From: Aequorivita iocasae
GTDB taxonomy: Bacteria; Bacteroidota; Bacteroidia; Flavobacteriales; Flavobacteriaceae
Length of the DNA: 64,000 nucleotides
Reading direction: 5' to 3'
Assembly (NCBI RefSeq): GCF_016757735.1
Contig: NZ_CP068439.1
Location: forward strand, 1,178,001-1,242,000
Under the pieces are notes generated by a model. That model saw nothing but the letters and a program-made list of their open reading frames with translations, searched no databases and was not told where the DNA came from. Position 1 is the stretch's first letter. The number at the start of each line of letters is the position of its first letter. The position numbers and the translations under genes were made by a program. Of this stretch, positions 63,546-64,000 are shown piece by piece.

Positions 63546-64000
63546 CTAATCTTTAAAAGCTTGCGGAAAATTGTGAACTAAAAAATCAAGTGGGTTAATA
63601 CCTTCTCCTTTCTCTAAACCCAATGCTGTTGGCGACACATCGTCTGTTGGCCATAGGCAATGAGAATTCGACAATTGGAATAGCTTACTTTCTTTAATTT
63701 GTTTTGAAAACTTTTCCATTTTACCTTTTTCATTATTATAAGCAAATGCAATTGCGCTGGCAATTAAATCAGCACATTGAACACCCATTTCATCAGTAGA
63801 GCTAACCAATTCAACAGATGAGATTTGATGAGGAAAACTCATAGTACGATTGTCATATCCTATTTCTATGGTTTTGCTGGTATTTACCACAAGTTCAAGA
63901 GTTTTCTCGATGTACGTGTTGTAATGTTCAATTTGTTTTGACTGATCAAATCTTACATCAATTTTATCATTAATCTGTTTTGCCCATTTATCACAAAGAA
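63546..64000 (-). CDS. DUF3800 family protein, partial (continues past the window)
   Basis: The frame is open to the window edge (LCDKWAKQINDKIDV, then FDQSKQIEHYNTYIEKTLEL), so the GTG at 63890 is not a start and only the C-terminal ~150 residues are seen. SSTDEMGVQCADLIASAIAF is the conserved DUF3800 C-terminal motif (RNase H-like fold predicted for the family). Likely co-transcribed with the GIY-YIG gene. Confidence 0.75.
   Translation of the reverse strand, partial: LCDKWAKQINDKIDVRFDQSKQIEHYNTYIEKTLELVVNTSKTIEIGYDNRTMSFPHQISSVELVSSTDEMGVQCADLIASAIAFAYNNEKGKMEKFSKQIKESKLFQLSNSHCLWPTDDVSPTALGLEKGEGINPLDFLVHNFPQAFKD

Larger units (their letters stand above)
49107..64000. mobile_element. 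tRNA-Leu-integrated genomic island (left end; right end outside window)
   Basis: Starts at the truncated tRNA-Leu, with a tyrosine recombinase as first gene, followed by accessory genes (nucleases, TIR, Ntn hydrolase, Cas12f-like) with lower G+C than the core. No second tRNA-Leu copy is found up to 64000, so the element is at least 14.8 kb. No conjugation or phage structural genes are seen. Confidence 0.8.

Overview
The window looks like a chromosome segment of a Flavobacteriaceae bacterium (Bacteroidetes; possibly close to Aequorivita, genus not certain). The signs are type IX secretion C-terminal sorting domains, a family-typical RecA, gliding-phylum lipoproteins and TPR proteins, Bacteroidetes-type -7 boxes (TAnnTTTG) in front of genes, and few Shine-Dalgarno sequences. 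There are two parts: about 49 kb of ordinary core genome, then a genomic island from about 49.1 kb to beyond the right edge.

Core part (1-49.1 kb). Housekeeping genes dominate: rsmI, tdk-alr, mscL, asd, a prolyl oligopeptidase lipoprotein, gpsA, nadD-gmk-yicC, a cystathionine gamma-synthase-like enzyme, recA, an ECF sigma factor with its membrane/beta-barrel partner, trpS, dprA, a HU/SPOR protein, a secreted S8 protease, an EnvC-like protein with a lipoprotein and TPR protein, a nucleotidyltransferase with dut and a polysaccharide flippase, mgtE-rsmA, a MarC protein, an S41 protease and a dCMP deaminase. Between the gamma-synthase and recA (17.2-18.9 kb) lie decayed genes (type IX sorting-domain fragments, one frameshifted gene) and a degenerate 21-bp tandem repeat array.

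Island (49.1 kb to the end). A 3' fragment of a tRNA-Leu(CAA) gene (49107-49164) is followed at once by a tyrosine recombinase, the usual left end of a tRNA-integrated element; the intact right-hand tRNA is not in the window. The cargo reads as a defence and regulation island: a metallophosphoesterase fused to a degenerate NTPase, an LRR-TIR protein, an independent structured small RNA with its own promoter and terminator, a tRNA-like element, a proteasome-like Ntn hydrolase, and further right a YwgA-like/DUF488 gene, an unknown partner, an HNH protein, a GIY-YIG protein and a DUF3800 protein. A 55-bp repeat (52/55 identical) lies about 140-160 bp upstream of both the phosphoesterase and the Ntn hydrolase genes, and looks like a shared promoter/leader.

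The most interesting system is at 57.0-59.4 kb. An ECF sigma factor gene (57412-58188) is followed after one base by a Cas12f/TnpB-family gene (58190-59287). Its RuvC acidic positions are replaced, and the protein stops before the zinc finger and third RuvC motif, so it should be nuclease-dead. Directly downstream is a candidate guide RNA: a scaffold whose first hairpin resembles the Cas12f tracrRNA stem, ending in a repeat-like ATACAAC and then a candidate guide. The first 12 guide bases match the intergenic region upstream of the sigma gene at 11 of 12 positions, with a 5'-G next to the match. The sigma gene has a long structured leader with attenuator-like pairing, and a small HTH gene is divergent to it. 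I read this as an RNA-guided transcription module (dCas12f plus sigma-E plus guide RNA), possibly self-regulated. The two proteins and their adjacency are clear in the sequence; the guide boundaries and the self-target are inferences.
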